A DNA stretch of 64,000 nucleotides from Gammaproteobacteria bacterium (GCA_024206335.1 JAAGZL010000730.1:1-64000); one strand, 5' to 3'. Counted from the stretch's first letter, positions 20,068 to 31,191 are shown. Translations and numbers: made by a program. Notes: generated from the letters alone by a model not told the origin.

Positions 20068-20607
20068 TTAAATTCCCAATTCGTTGGCTAGTTGCTCGAT
20101 TTTTCCCTTGATGGAACCATCGATTACAAGATCACCGGCACGGATATGTACGCCACCGATGAGTTCCTGATCCTGTTCGCTGGTAATAGTCACATTAAGA
20201 CCAAGCTTTCGCTTCAGACCCTCAGCAATTTGCTGCTCCTGGTCTGCTGTAAATTCATAGGCAGAGCGTACATGCGCCTTAAGGGCCTGTTGACTCTCTG
20301 CTTTGAGCTTCTCGTACAAAATGGCGATCTCAGGCAGTACGGTGAGGCGTCCGTTAGCTACCAGAAGATTAACCAGGTTCTGCCCTTCCGAACTGAGTTT
20401 GTCGCCGCAGACATCCTGCAACAACTTGATCAGGTCGGCCCGATCAAATTTCGGGTCGGCAATGGTGGTTGCCATGGTCGGGTCCTCTGCCACGGTCGCC
20501 AGTAACTCCAGGGATTCACTCCAGAGATCAAGTGCATTGGTCTCTTCAGCCCTGGAGAATAGGGCCTCAGCATAGGGGCGGGCAATTGTGGTTGCGTCGA
20601 CGGCCAT
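20068..20607 (-). CDS. atpH: ATP synthase delta subunit
   Basis: 179 residues. N-terminal helical bundle ([16 protein letters not shown]) and a C-terminal segment with the family signature [20 protein letters not shown]. It joins the peripheral stalk to F1. 6 bases after atpF. Confidence 0.97.
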   Translation of the reverse strand: MAVDATTIARPYAEALFSRAEETNALDLWSESLELLATVAEDPTMATTIADPKFDRADLIKLLQDVCGDKLSSEGQNLVNLLVANGRLTVLPEIAILYEKLKAESQQALKAHVRSAYEFTADQEQQIAEGLKRKLGLNVTITSEQDQELIGGVHIRAGDLVIDGSIKGKIEQLANELGI

Positions 20608-20613
20608 GACTGA

Positions 20614-21084
20614 TTAGATCTGCTTGGCCAACGATGCGACGATGTCCTTATGTGCCTCGACATCGACCTCTCGCTGTAAGATCTTGGCTGCGCCTGCAAC
20701 TGCCAGTTTGGCAACCTGCTCACGCAGCTGTTCACGGGCCTTGACGGCCTCCTGTTCAACATCCGCTTTCGCGGCGGTCAGGATGCGGGCGCCCTCAGCC
20801 TGGGCATTGTCCTTGGCCTCATCGATAACCTCTGCGGCACGTTTCTGGGCTTGGGTGACAATTTCAGATGCCTGTATCTTGGCTTCATGCAGCACTTCCC
20901 TGGCCCGGTTCTTGGCCAGTTCCTGCTCATGTTGTCCCCGCTCTCCTGCAGCCAGTCCATCAGCAATCTCACTTTTACGCTCTTCGAGCGCCGCCATGAT
21001 CGGGGTCCATACAAACTTCATGGTGAACCACACGAACACAACGAAGGAGATAAGCTGTGCAACCAGAGTCAGATTAATATTCAT
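20614..21084 (-). CDS. atpF: ATP synthase b subunit
   Basis: 156 residues, as in E. coli. One N-terminal membrane helix (LVAQLISFVVFVWFTMKFVW) followed by a long charged Ala/Glu/Arg coiled coil forming the peripheral stalk. Starts MNINLTLVAQ, family-typical. Confidence 0.97.
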   Translation of the reverse strand: MNINLTLVAQLISFVVFVWFTMKFVWTPIMAALEERKSEIADGLAAGERGQHEQELAKNRAREVLHEAKIQASEIVTQAQKRAAEVIDEAKDNAQAEGARILTAAKADVEQEAVKAREQLREQVAKLAVAGAAKILQREVDVEAHKDIVASLAKQI

Positions 21085-21142
21085 CTGGGAATTACCTTGC
21101 GTTGATCGAGATAATGATTGTTTCTGTAACTGTCAAAGCGGA

Positions 21143-21388
<246 letters not shown>

Positions 21389-21424
21389 TTAATAAGGTAC
21401 GGTTATAAATTAAATCAAACTAAA

Positions 21425-22282
<858 letters not shown>

Positions 22283-22302
22283 TTAACCTAAATCTAACTA
22301 AA

Positions 22303-22662
22303 CTAAATATATTTAAGATGAAACAATATTAACGGCACTATCTGCACAAACAGGTAACTGCCAAAGAGCGTTGCGTAGCTCAACACGTCAATCAAAATTA
22401 TCGCTGTGGCAAACAGTGCCGCCGTAACAATTATCTTCTGGATCTCTGCCCCATAAAAACTGGCCAGCAGAGAACCGGGGTTCTGCGCCCTGTAACTAAC
22501 AAATACCTTCCTGGCAAACAGCGCGTTACCAATTGTGGCGATACTGCCGCCTAGGGCACCGGAGTAGGCATAAACCACCCCGATTAGCACCAGGACTGTG
22601 GCCACCAATAGGGTTAAACCACACTGGGCCAGGGTTATTCTCCGGCCTATATCCTGGTCCAT
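22303..22662 (-). CDS. atpI: ATP synthase protein I
   Basis: 119 residues with about four hydrophobic segments. AtpI is a small membrane protein encoded first in many atp operons and implicated in c-ring assembly and Mg handling. Sequence conservation is low, so the call rests on length, topology and its position just before atpB and just after a strong promoter. Confidence 0.85.
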   Translation of the reverse strand: MDQDIGRRITLAQCGLTLLVATVLVLIGVVYAYSGALGGSIATIGNALFARKVFVSYRAQNPGSLLASFYGAEIQKIIVTAALFATAIILIDVLSYATLFGSYLFVQIVPLILFHLKYI

Positions 22663-22727
22663 CAGAGCTCGTTTGGAAGCATTGATTATAGCCCACCTCC
22701 ACAGAGACGCCCCGCATCAGGTGGCGA

Positions 22728-22756
22728 ACTATAATGGCTTTGCCTGATAAGGTCAA
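22728..22756 (-). promoter_or_regulatory. sigma70-type promoter of the atp operon
   Basis: On the minus strand TTGACC (22756-22751) and TATAGT (22733-22728) are separated by exactly 17 bases, one mismatch each from consensus. They lie about 70 bases upstream of the atpI start. A second TATAAT lies at about 22689-22684 with no good -35. Confidence 0.65.
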
Positions 22757-22868
22757 TCAATATGCGAATAAATATTTAAATTTTTTATGGACCTAGGAAT
22801 CCCGCTCATATCCTGGGTTAATCCTGCCCCTAACGGCCTGTAAAATCTACGTAATCACCGCCGCATTC

Positions 22869-23756
22869 CTACTGAAAGTGATCCAGTATTCCTTCCAACT
22901 CATCCAGACTATTATATGCAATCACCAATTTCCCCTTGCCAGATGCCGTCTGCTGGATATTCACCCTGGCACCCAGCTTATCAGACAGGTCACTCTGGAG
23001 CCGCCGCACGTTTGGATCCTCAGGCGAGCTCTTTTTCGCCGGGGCTGTCTCTTTGCTGACACCCAACTGCCGGCGTACCAACTTTTCTGTTTCCCGTACC
23101 GACAGCCCCAGATTTACCACCTGTCTGGCGGCATCACTCTGGGCCTGTTCCTTCAGTCCCAACAGGGCCCGGGCGTGTCCCATCTCCAGCCTGCGATTAT
23201 CGATGTACTCTTTCACATCACTATTCAGGTCCAGCAGGCGCAACAGATTGGTAACCGTGGTACGGGACTTGCCCACGGCCTGAGCAATCTTCTGGTGGGT
23301 CAGTTCAAATTCATTCAGCAACCGGTGCAGGGCCTGCGCCTCTTCCAGCGGGTTAAGGTCCTCACGCTGGATATTCTCAATCAGCCCCATGGCCATGGCA
23401 GTCTGATCCGGCACATCCCGAACCACCACCGGGATCTCTCCCAGGCCCGCCTGTTGCGCGGCCCGCCAGCGTCGCTCCCCGGCGATTATCTCGTAGTGCC
23501 CCTGCTGCTCAATCGGTCTGACCACGATCGGCTGCACCACACCCTGGGCGGCTATGGAGTCGGCCAGTTCCTGCAGACTCTCGGGATTAAAATCCCGACG
23601 CGGCTGGTAGCGGCCACGCTCAATCACATCCACCGGTAGAGTGGTTACCTCATGTATCGGCTTGTTGCCGCCCTTGTCCCGATTATCTTCGGCGATCGAA
23701 GCCCCACCGAGAAGGGCGTCAAGTCCCCGTCCCAGCCCACGTTTTTTTGCTGCCAT
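22869..23756 (-). CDS. parB: chromosome partitioning protein ParB
   Basis: 295 residues. N-terminus KKRGLGRGLDALLG (ParA-interacting peptide), then the CTP-binding ParB/Srx core with YQPRRDFN and IIAGERRWRAAQ, a helix-turn-helix (LTHQKIAQAVGKSRTTVTNL) and a C-terminal dimerisation domain. It binds parS near oriC and loads on DNA as a CTP clamp. Two parS sequences occur 14 kb away in recF. Follows parA by 46 bases. Confidence 0.98.
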   Translation of the reverse strand: MAAKKRGLGRGLDALLGGASIAEDNRDKGGNKPIHEVTTLPVDVIERGRYQPRRDFNPESLQELADSIAAQGVVQPIVVRPIEQQGHYEIIAGERRWRAAQQAGLGEIPVVVRDVPDQTAMAMGLIENIQREDLNPLEEAQALHRLLNEFELTHQKIAQAVGKSRTTVTNLLRLLDLNSDVKEYIDNRRLEMGHARALLGLKEQAQSDAARQVVNLGLSVRETEKLVRRQLGVSKETAPAKKSSPEDPNVRRLQSDLSDKLGARVNIQQTASGKGKLVIAYNSLDELEGILDHFQ

Positions 23757-23802
23757 CTGTCAGTTCCAATCAAAGGATAATATTAAAAAGGTAGCGCCAG
23801 AT

Positions 23803-24591
23803 CTATCCGGCAGACGCTGCCACACGCCGTTCATTGCGGCGCAGAAACTCTCCCGCCAGGGCTAGATATGAAACCGCCCCACGTGAGCTTTTATCATAGG
23901 CCATCACCGGCAGGCCATGACTGGGGGCCTCGGCAATCCGAACATTCCTGGGAATGACAGTACGGTATACCAGCTCATTGAAATGCGAAATCAACTGTGT
24001 GGATACATCATTGGATAGGTTGTTGCGCGGATCATGCATGGTGCGCAGGATACCCTCAATCTCCAGATTAGCATTTCTGCTCTGCTGAATCTGACGTATG
24101 GTGTCGAGCAGAGAGGTCAGCCCCTCCAGGGCAAAGTACTCACACTGCAGCGGAATAATCACCCCATCGGATGCAACCAGGGCATTCACCGTGAGCATAT
24201 TCAGGGATGGCGGGCAGTCAATGAGTATGTAGTCGTACTTGGCCCGGGCCGGGGTCAGCGCCAGACTGAGGCGCTTCTCCTTCATGGGGGCACTCATCAG
24301 ACCGACTTCCGCAGCGGTCAGGTCGGCATTGGATGGAAGCACATCAAACCCGGATGTCTCCGAACGCACCACGGCATCCGCCAGCGCCGCATCCCCCAGC
24401 AGTACATCATAAGTGGATCGCTCCAGCCCATATTTATCCACACCACTGCCCATGGTGGCGTTGCCCTGGGGGTCAAGATCCAACAACAGGACCCTCTTGC
24501 CATGGGTAGCAAGGGAAGCAGCAAGGTTTATGGTGGTAGTGGTTTTACCCACACCACCTTTCTGATTTGCAACTGAGATAACTCGACCCAT
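23803..24591 (-). CDS. parA: chromosome partitioning ATPase ParA/Soj
   Basis: 262 residues. Deviant Walker A KGGVGKTT at 11-18 with the signature Lys at residue 11, Walker A' DLDPQGNAT and Walker B YILIDCPPSL. It is a nucleoid-bound ATPase that moves ParB-parS complexes. The start is MGRVISVANQ, typical. Upstream of parB; in most relatives rsmG directly precedes it, but here two other genes intervene. Confidence 0.98.
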   Translation of the reverse strand: MGRVISVANQKGGVGKTTTTINLAASLATHGKRVLLLDLDPQGNATMGSGVDKYGLERSTYDVLLGDAALADAVVRSETSGFDVLPSNADLTAAEVGLMSAPMKEKRLSLALTPARAKYDYILIDCPPSLNMLTVNALVASDGVIIPLQCEYFALEGLTSLLDTIRQIQQSRNANLEIEGILRTMHDPRNNLSNDVSTQLISHFNELVYRTVIPRNVRIAEAPSHGLPVMAYDKSSRGAVSYLALAGEFLRRNERRVAASAG

Positions 24592-24785
24592 GGAACAGCT
24601 TCCATATTCTTCAATAATAATAGCACCCGGTTCTACAGGGCGCAGAGCAGACGAGTGAGAATATCAGAACATAACCGCAAAAAATACCTGGGCAAGATCA
24701 CTGGCGGCACCATGTGTTTCAGCTCTTATGATTATCAATAACTTAGCGCCAGACGCCACCGCTCATTTTATTTGCTCAGAACCAG

Positions 24786-25088
24786 TCAAAACTTAAACAA
24801 CTCTTCCGCTGCCGCCAGATGATCATTCGCTGCGGTAGGCTCTGAACCACCATTGGTACCGGTACCGGGTTCAAAATAGTTACAGAAATTAGACCGCTGT
24901 TTTTCCACTACCGGCTCAGCCACCGGCTCCTCACAGGCATTGGGCTTACTCGGATTATACCATTTGCAGTTGAGACAGACCCGGGTAGGCCGCCCACACC
25001 CAAGACAGTTGGTCTCGCGCCCATAATCGCTGCTTTTCAGATCACTGCCGCAACTACAGCATTTGCCAATTATCTCTAGGTTCATCAA
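24786..25088 (-). CDS. small multi-CxxC zinc-ribbon-like protein
   Basis: 100 residues. Four Cys pairs or near pairs (CCSCG, CLGCG, CLNC, and CEEP...FCNYF) in the first 80 residues suggest one or two zinc sites; the tail is polar. KCCSCGSDLKSS followed by VCLNCKWYNPS resembles small conserved proteins of unknown function in gammaproteobacteria. No membrane segment. Two adjacent Met codons, either may be the start. It lies between the OmpA-family gene and parA on the same strand; function not assigned. Confidence 0.7.
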   Translation of the reverse strand: MMNLEIIGKCCSCGSDLKSSDYGRETNCLGCGRPTRVCLNCKWYNPSKPNACEEPVAEPVVEKQRSNFCNYFEPGTGTNGGSEPTAANDHLAAAEELFKF

Positions 25089-25153
25089 CCAGCCTCCCGG
25101 TTTTGCGGTAACCCTATTCTTGAATAATTTACCACCAAGGTAACTATCGGTCC

Positions 25154-25188
25154 AAAAAAAGACGGGCCTGCAGCAAGTGCAGGCCCGT
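25154..25188 (-). terminator. rho-independent terminator after ompA-family gene
   Basis: Perfect 11-bp stem ACGGGCCTGCA / TGCAGGCCCGT with a 5-base loop; on the minus strand it is followed by C and seven T. It lies about 30 bases after the OmpA-family stop and separates that gene from the parA side. Confidence 0.92.
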
Positions 25189-25217
25189 ACAGAACAACTC
25201 CTAGTTAAAAACCAGGT

Positions 25218-25910
25218 TTACTTAATTACATTTAATTCAACCCGGCGATTCATAGCTCTGCCCTCTTCAGTGGAATTATCAGCTACAGGCTGCGACTCTC
25301 CGCTTCCAGAATAGACAAGGTTAATATGCACACCAGCCTGCTTCAGATAATCGACCACTGCTGCTGCTCTTCTCTTTGACAGCTTCAGATTATATGCATT
25401 TGATCCTGTGCTATCCGTATGACCAATAACGCTCATCTTATTTACATCTGGACGTCCGCGCAGGGCGTCAGCAACCTGGTTCAAACTAGTCTGGGCACCA
25501 GGTTTAAGAATTGTACTGTCCACCTCAAACTCAACATTGTTCAGGATCAGCTGCTTCATGCAACCAACCTCATCCACGATTGCCCCTTTTGGGGTCTGAG
25601 GGCATTTATCCTGATAGTCAGGAACGCCGTCACCATCTGTGTCCAGGGGACATCCTTCCGCATCCACCTGTACTCCCTTTGGCGTGTCCGGACACTTGTC
25701 CAGGTCATCGGTTACGCCATCCCCATCGGAATCGTTCTGGCATATAAGAGTGCTGCCATCCAACGCCCGGACACAGTCCTCATAGCTGTTAGTCACTCGA
25801 CCGCCGGTCCCTGAGGTTACCCACCTCTCGGCTGCACTTACACCCATGGCCATAGCCAGGAGCAATACCGCTGCCATCACTTGTAAGGATAGTCTTGAGG
25901 ATGCTTTCAT
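25218..25910 (-). CDS. OmpA-family outer-membrane protein with TSP3 repeats
   Basis: 230 residues. Signal peptide (about 1-26, ending VSAAERW), a short region with two Cys, then thrombospondin type-3 calcium repeats (DSDGDGVTDDLDKCPDTP and DTDGDGVPDYQDKCPQTP, about 58-105), then an OmpA C-terminal peptidoglycan-binding domain (about 118-228) with VIGHTDSTGSNAYN, LSKRRAAAVVDYL and NRRVEL. There is no OmpA-type beta barrel. It probably sits in the periplasm or outer membrane and binds diaminopimelate in peptidoglycan. Good GGAG ribosome site. Own terminator downstream. Confidence 0.93.
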   Translation of the reverse strand: MKASSRLSLQVMAAVLLLAMAMGVSAAERWVTSGTGGRVTNSYEDCVRALDGSTLICQNDSDGDGVTDDLDKCPDTPKGVQVDAEGCPLDTDGDGVPDYQDKCPQTPKGAIVDEVGCMKQLILNNVEFEVDSTILKPGAQTSLNQVADALRGRPDVNKMSVIGHTDSTGSNAYNLKLSKRRAAAVVDYLKQAGVHINLVYSGSGESQPVADNSTEEGRAMNRRVELNVIK

Positions 25911-26099
25911 TTTCTGTTCTCCGTTACTTATATTTGGTGTCTGATTGAGAAGTGGGTATCGTATAACTCACTGCACACCATACCCGTAGATTCTTGGTCA
26001 TGTAAAGTTCCAAAAAAATCTGATGGTATTGCAGGGTGATTCAAAGACGCTAATCTATGATGATTCAACCCGAAATCACTGGTAAGCCCCGGCTGGATA

Positions 26100-26738
26100 C
26101 TATCTTGCCGAGTGGATAATAATAGCATGACGTTCACCTGATGATGGCACCTCCAGCGGGATAATCTCCACCTTGCAACCCGCACTACGCAATAGCATCA
26201 TCTCCTCTTGAGGGGCGGTCCCTTTCATGGCCAGCAAAATCCCCCTGTCCGCCATCAGCCCCGTAGTCAGTTCCACTATCTTAGGCAACGCGGCAAAGGC
26301 CCGGGTGGTGATGGTGTTAAATCCCACTTCATCTGCAAGCTGCTCCACGCGGGAGTGCTGCACCTGCAGGTTCTCCAGCCTCAGCTCCAGCTTGGCCTGC
26401 TGCACAAAACGGGTCTTTTTGCCGTTGGAATCGAGCAGGGTGAAACTGGCATCGGGCCGGCAGATGGCCAGTGGGATTCCCGGTAGCCCGGCACCGGTCC
26501 CCACATCCAGTATGCGCCTGCCCTGGATCAGGGGGAGGATGGAGAGGGAGTCCAGCAGCTGCCGTGGCACCATCTCTTCCGGGTCCCGAATGGCCGTCAG
26601 ATTATAGGTCTTGTTCCATTTCATCAGCAGGGCCAGATACTCCAGCAACATCTGCTGCTGATCCTGACTCAGTTTCAGCCCCATCTGATTCAACCCAGAT
26701 TCCAGCTGACTCTCCCAGTTCTCAGGATACCCGCTCAT
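26100..26738 (-). CDS. rsmG: 16S rRNA (guanine-527-N7)-methyltransferase
   Basis: 212 residues. SAM-binding motif [15 protein letters not shown] near residue 75, [12 protein letters not shown] before it and the TTRAFAAL segment after it, all family hallmarks. It methylates G527 of 16S rRNA. It overlaps the mnmG stop by 4 bases (ATGA), so translation is coupled. Confidence 0.97.
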   Translation of the reverse strand: MSGYPENWESQLESGLNQMGLKLSQDQQQMLLEYLALLMKWNKTYNLTAIRDPEEMVPRQLLDSLSILPLIQGRRILDVGTGAGLPGIPLAICRPDASFTLLDSNGKKTRFVQQAKLELRLENLQVQHSRVEQLADEVGFNTITTRAFAALPKIVELTTGLMADRGILLAMKGTAPQEEMMLLRSAGCKVEIIPLEVPSSGERHAIIIHSAR

Positions 26739-28612
26739 CTCCGCCCTCTTTTCTTTAGATGGATTAGCAGCAAAGAGATGGCCGCCGGGGTTACCCCGGG
26801 AATGCGTCCGGCCTGACCGATGGTCTCTGGCTTGCTGCGAATCAGTTTCTCCCGCACCTCGGTTGAGAGACCACGCACCTCGGCGTAATCCAGCTCCGCC
26901 GGTAGCTTCAGCGCTTCATTGGCCTGCTGGCGCTCGATCTCTGCCTGCTGACGTTTGATATAGCCGGCGTATTTACACTGGATCTCCAACTGCTCGGCCA
27001 CCTTGGGATCCGCCACACCGGGCCCAATCCCTGGCAGCCGCTGCAACCCGGGATAGGAGATCTCCTGGCGCGCCAGCAGTTCCAGCGCCCGTACCTCCCG
27101 GGAGATGGAGGTGCCGGTGTCGGCCGTGGCCTGAATGGCCGCCGGGGTATCGGGATGGATCCAGATATCCTGCAGGCGTTGCCGTTCCTGCTCTATGGCA
27201 TCGCGTTTGCGTTCAAAGGCCGCCCAGCGCCCATCCGGCACCAGACCCAGGGCCCGGCCCTGTTCAGTCAGTCGCAGGTCGGCATTATCCTCCCGCAGCA
27301 GCAGCCGATACTCGGCGCGGCTGGTAAACATACGGTAGGGCTCGCTGGTGCCACGGGTTATCAGATCATCCACCAACACCCCGAGATAGGCCTGATCCCG
27401 ACGCGGACACCATGGCTCTTTTCCCTGGATCCTCAACGCCGCATTGGTCCCGGCCAGCAGGCCCTGGGCCGCCGCCTCTTCATAGCCGGTGGTGCCGTTG
27501 ATCTGACCGGCAAAGTAGAGCCCCTGGATGAACTTGGTCTCCAGGCTGGAGTGCAGATCCCGCGGATCAAAAAAATCATACTCAATGGCATAGCCAGGGC
27601 GCATGATGCGGGCACTCTCAAACCCGCGCATGGAACGCACCAGTTCATGCTGTATATCGAAGGGCAGGGAGGTGGAGATGCCGTTGGGATAGACCTCATT
27701 GCAATCCAACCCCTCCGGCTCGATGAAGATCTGGTGGGAATCCTTATCCGAGAAGCGCACCACCTTGTCTTCGATGGAGGGGCAGTAACGCGGACCCACC
27801 CCCTCGATCACCCCGGTATACATGGGGGAACGGGAGAGGCCGCCGCGGATGATCTCGTGGGTGCGTTCATTGGTATGGGTGATGTGGCATGAGATCTGAG
27901 TGGGGTGCTGCTCCACCGATCCCAGAAATGAGAACACCGGCAGCGGGCTGTCGCTGGGCTGTTCCTGCAACACCGAATAGTCGATGCTGCGACTGTCGAT
28001 TCTGGGCGGGGTGCCGGTCTTCAGCCGTTCCACGTTGAACGGCAGCTCCCGCAGCCGGTGGGCGAGGGCGTTGGCCGGTGGGTCCCCGGCCCGGCCCCCC
28101 TGATAGTTGCTCAGGCCAATATGGATACGCCCCCCCAGAAAGGTACCTGCGGTAAGCACAACACTCTCGGCCCGGAACTTAAGGCCCATCTTGGTGATGG
28201 CCCCGACCACCCGCTCTCCCTCGATGATCAGGTCATCCACCGCCTGCTGAAACAGATCCAGGTTGGGTTGATTCTCCAGGGCGTGGCGCACCGCCGCCTT
28301 GTACAGTTGGCGATCGGCCTGAGCACGGGTGGCGCGCACCGCCGGTCCTTTGCGTGAATTGAGGGTACGAAACTGGATACCGGCCAGATCTGCGGCATGC
28401 CCCATCAGGCCACCCATGGCATCCACCTCTTTCACCAGGTGACCCTTACCGATACCACCGATAGCGGGATTACAGCTCATCTGTCCCAGGGTCTCAATGT
28501 TGTGGGTCAGCAGCAGAGTCTTGACCCCCATGCGTGCCGCCGCCATAGCGGCCTCGGCCCCGGCATGGCCACCACCTATAACAATGACGTCATATCTTTC
28601 AGCGTAAAACAT
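26735..28612 (-). CDS. mnmG: tRNA uridine 5-carboxymethylaminomethyl modification enzyme MnmG
   Basis: 625 residues. FAD dinucleotide motif [12 protein letters not shown] at about 11-22, the Cys-containing [12 protein letters not shown] region and the [15 protein letters not shown] signature. With MnmE it installs cmnm5 at U34 of certain tRNAs. It is separated from mnmE here by a cytochrome b561 gene on the same strand. Confidence 0.98.
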   Translation of the reverse strand: MFYAERYDVIVIGGGHAGAEAAMAAARMGVKTLLLTHNIETLGQMSCNPAIGGIGKGHLVKEVDAMGGLMGHAADLAGIQFRTLNSRKGPAVRATRAQADRQLYKAAVRHALENQPNLDLFQQAVDDLIIEGERVVGAITKMGLKFRAESVVLTAGTFLGGRIHIGLSNYQGGRAGDPPANALAHRLRELPFNVERLKTGTPPRIDSRSIDYSVLQEQPSDSPLPVFSFLGSVEQHPTQISCHITHTNERTHEIIRGGLSRSPMYTGVIEGVGPRYCPSIEDKVVRFSDKDSHQIFIEPEGLDCNEVYPNGISTSLPFDIQHELVRSMRGFESARIMRPGYAIEYDFFDPRDLHSSLETKFIQGLYFAGQINGTTGYEEAAAQGLLAGTNAALRIQGKEPWCPRRDQAYLGVLVDDLITRGTSEPYRMFTSRAEYRLLLREDNADLRLTEQGRALGLVPDGRWAAFERKRDAIEQERQRLQDIWIHPDTPAAIQATADTGTSISREVRALELLARQEISYPGLQRLPGIGPGVADPKVAEQLEIQCKYAGYIKRQQAEIERQQANEALKLPAELDYAEVRGLSTEVREKLIRSKPETIGQAGRIPGVTPAAISLLLIHLKKRGRR

Positions 28613-28969
28613 GGAGCGATTTTACCGGAATATTTGGGCTCGGTGTGAAAACTCGCAACCTCTCAATATTTATGAGAGATCTGGGTAGATGAGCACTCAA
28701 CCGGATTAGGCCAGCACCCAGTCAGGATATGGTATTGGGAAATGACCGGTCATTTTGACTTCCTGGCAATAACTAGAATCTGGTTTCAACCGAGTCCCCT
28801 TTGATCCTCTATCGAGGCAAAGGTACTCAAATACAATTATTGGACACTTGTAGTCGACATCAGAGGTAATACTGTAACCTGCCTCAGTAAGTTGTTCATG
28901 AGGCAGGTTATGTATTTCAAAGGTATTATCGGTTACTGACAAACACAGTTTTTAGTTATTCAATAACAT
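28613..28969. other. intergenic stretch with an 11-bp hairpin
   Basis: Between cytochrome b561 and mnmG. It contains a perfect 11-bp inverted repeat (28875-28885 and 28900-28910; TAACCTGCCTC) with a 14-base loop, without a T run. A 78-codon frame (28706-28942, minus) starts with TTG and has no visible ribosome site; I do not accept it as a gene. Confidence 0.6.
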
Positions 28970-29476
28970 CTATTTACCAGGCAACATGCGAGCAACTAAA
29001 CCATCTTTGAGAAACAACTGATGGTATAGCGCGGCTAGAACGTGCAGGGCAATCAGCCCCATGGCGACGCGAGACAACAGGCCATGAATCTTGCGTGGTA
29101 TGTAATCGAAGAAATCTTCAGGTAATGTACCGCTGCCATATATTGCGTCAAAGGCTCCACTCTGCAGTGACAACATCACACCGCTCATAACTAGAAGCAA
29201 TACAACAATATTCAACGCCATGTGACCAGCACTGGCCAGTTTGCTGCCTGATATCGGATCGGGCTTAGGTGCGCGTTTTTTTAGGATCATACGAACCACG
29301 ACCAGAAGTGCAGCCAATCCACCCAGAATCGTATGAATGCGAAGATTGCCAATCTTCTCCACGGTATTTGGCAGATCTGCTAGTACCAGACTACCAGTGA
29401 CCAGCAAAAAGAGGATAACCAGCACCGACATCCAGTGAGTGGTGATTTGCGAACCCGTATAGCGAAAAGTACTCAT
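28970..29476 (-). CDS. cytochrome b561 family protein
   Basis: 168 residues with four membrane helices. His residues suited to axial ligation of two b hemes occur in each helix region (H14, H48, H85 and H144-type positions; RIHTILGG, GHMALNIV, ALHVLAALYH). It fits the prokaryotic CybB/YceJ family, inner-membrane di-heme proteins that oxidise ubiquinol and have been linked to superoxide or electron transfer. It sits between mnmE and mnmG, which is unusual for that conserved block. Upstream it has spaced TGTTACA repeats that may be an operator. Confidence 0.88.
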   Translation of the reverse strand: MSTFRYTGSQITTHWMSVLVILFLLVTGSLVLADLPNTVEKIGNLRIHTILGGLAALLVVVRMILKKRAPKPDPISGSKLASAGHMALNIVVLLLVMSGVMLSLQSGAFDAIYGSGTLPEDFFDYIPRKIHGLLSRVAMGLIALHVLAALYHQLFLKDGLVARMLPGK

Positions 29477-29791
29477 TACTGTTTCCTAAGTTGATTTTAG
29501 ATGCGGCTATTGTAGACAAACAAAACAGAACGTAGGTGATTATTGTGTAACACAATGTAACAGTTACGCTTCTGCAATATTTTGTTACAAAAATATCTTT
29601 TGAAACAACTCTGCTGTCCCGTTTATGAGGAATATCCAAGCCTGAATTTCCCAAGAATTGATTTAATGCCAACCATTAGGTGCCCACCCAAAAACACTCA
29701 ACTGTACTCCCTTGGGTATGAACAGAAGCATAATTTACCTGCGGTAAATCAGGAGGCGGTTCTATGGGGATTAGTTAGGACCGTGATGGTA
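29477..29791. promoter_or_regulatory. cytochrome b561 upstream region with TGTTACA repeats
   Basis: No gene here. On the minus strand TGTTACA occurs twice (29562-29556 and 29552-29546) exactly 10 bp apart, one helical turn, and once inverted at 29583-29589. They lie 70-115 bases upstream of the cytochrome b561 start. Direct repeats with this spacing are typical of OmpR/PhoB-type response-regulator sites; the regulator is unknown. Confidence 0.45.
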
Positions 29792-31138
29792 CTACTTGCC
29801 AATACAGAAACTGGAGAAGATCTCTCCCAGAAGATCATCTGCCGTGAACTCGCCCGTGATCTCGGACAGGGCCATCTGCGCCTGCCGTAGATCTTCCGCC
29901 AGCAGTTCGCCCGAGCCGGTGCGTTGCATGGCCAGCTCTCCGGCGTGCAGGTATTGCGACGCCCGTTCCAGGGCATCCAGGTGGCGACGGCGGGCCAGGA
30001 ACTCCCCCTCCTGTTCTCCATGAAAACCGACGCTCTGCTTGAGGTACTCCCGCAATAGCGAGATCCCCTCATCACTGTGGGCGGAGATGGCAATCTCGGT
30101 GTTGTTTCCAACCTGCCGGATCCCCTGATCCGTACCGGTAAGATCTATTTTGTTACAGATAAAGTCTACCGGCACCCCTTCTGGCAGACTAGCCGGCTCA
30201 AAGGCGGCATGTGCCAGGTCGGCCTGGTCATCAAAAACCCAGAGTACCCGATCTGCATTGGCGATCTGCTCCCGCGCCCGACGCATACCCTCCTGCTCCA
30301 CTGGGTCAGCACTCTCCCGCAGCCCGGCGGTATCAATCAGGTGCAGCGGCAGGCCATCGATCTGGATCTGCTCCTTCAGCAGATCGCGGGTGGTGCCGGG
30401 GACACTGGTGACAATCGCGGTATCCCGGCCGGAGAGCCCATTCATGATGCTGGATTTGCCGGCGTTGGGAGGGCCGGCAATAACCAGGGTAAGGCCATCC
30501 CGCAGTAGTCGCCCCACAGAGGCGCTCTTCTCTACATCGGCCAGCTGTTGCTGGATTGCATGTAAGTTATCGCTTACTTTTCCATCGGCTAGGAAGTCGA
30601 TCTCCTCCTCTGGAAAATCAATCGCCGCCTCCACATACATGCGTAGCTGGGTAACGGCAAATACCAGGGTATGGATACGATCGGAGAAATCTCCGGCCAG
30701 GGAGCGCACCGCCAGGCGTGCCGCTGCGGTGGTACCAGATTCGATCAGATCGGCAATGGCCTCGGCCTGGGCCAGATCCAGCTTACCATTGAGGAAGGCG
30801 CGCTGGCTGAACTCCCCGGGATGGGCCAGACGTGCGCCCAGTTCCAATACCCGTTGCAGCAGCAGGTCCATCACCACCGGGCCACCATGGCCCTGTAGCT
30901 CTAGGATATCTTCCCCAGTAAAGGAGCTGGGGTTGAGAAAAAACAGGGCTATGCCGCCATCGATGGTCAAGCCTGCTCCATCGCGAAAGTTGGCAAACTC
31001 GGCCCGCCTGGCTTCTGGCACTCCACCCAGGATCTCGGTAGCGATATGGCATACGGCAGGACCCGAGACCCGTACAATACCCACCCCTCCATATCCTGGC
31101 GGGGTAGCAATCGCGGTTATGGTCTCCTGCTCAGACAC
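29792..31138 (-). CDS. mnmE: tRNA modification GTPase MnmE
   Basis: 448 residues. N-terminal folate-binding domain (about 1-120), helical domain, and an inserted G domain with GPPNAGKS at 222-229, DTAGL and NKID. The C-terminus ends CIGK with the conserved Cys (C445). Partner of MnmG. Lies downstream of yidC by 53 bases on the same strand. Confidence 0.98.
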   Translation of the reverse strand: MSEQETITAIATPPGYGGVGIVRVSGPAVCHIATEILGGVPEARRAEFANFRDGAGLTIDGGIALFFLNPSSFTGEDILELQGHGGPVVMDLLLQRVLELGARLAHPGEFSQRAFLNGKLDLAQAEAIADLIESGTTAAARLAVRSLAGDFSDRIHTLVFAVTQLRMYVEAAIDFPEEEIDFLADGKVSDNLHAIQQQLADVEKSASVGRLLRDGLTLVIAGPPNAGKSSIMNGLSGRDTAIVTSVPGTTRDLLKEQIQIDGLPLHLIDTAGLRESADPVEQEGMRRAREQIANADRVLWVFDDQADLAHAAFEPASLPEGVPVDFICNKIDLTGTDQGIRQVGNNTEIAISAHSDEGISLLREYLKQSVGFHGEQEGEFLARRRHLDALERASQYLHAGELAMQRTGSGELLAEDLRQAQMALSEITGEFTADDLLGEIFSSFCIGK

Positions 31139-31191
31139 AGGTCAGTACTCCTTACTCATCATAATGAAGGAGCAGTAGCCTCAGATGGCAG

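Noticed and set aside
22878..23639. 253-codon plus-strand frame opposite parB
   Set aside because: Shadow of ParB; composition follows the complementary codons.
28026..28041. parS-like sequence CGTTCCACGTTGAACG in mnmG
   Set aside because: Three mismatches to parS including one in the core; likely chance within the coding sequence.
28706..28942. 78-codon minus frame
   Set aside because: TTG start, no ribosome site, contains an 11-bp hairpin; not convincing.
30150..31178. 342-codon plus-strand frame opposite mnmE
   Set aside because: Antisense to MnmE; Ser/Arg-rich artefact.
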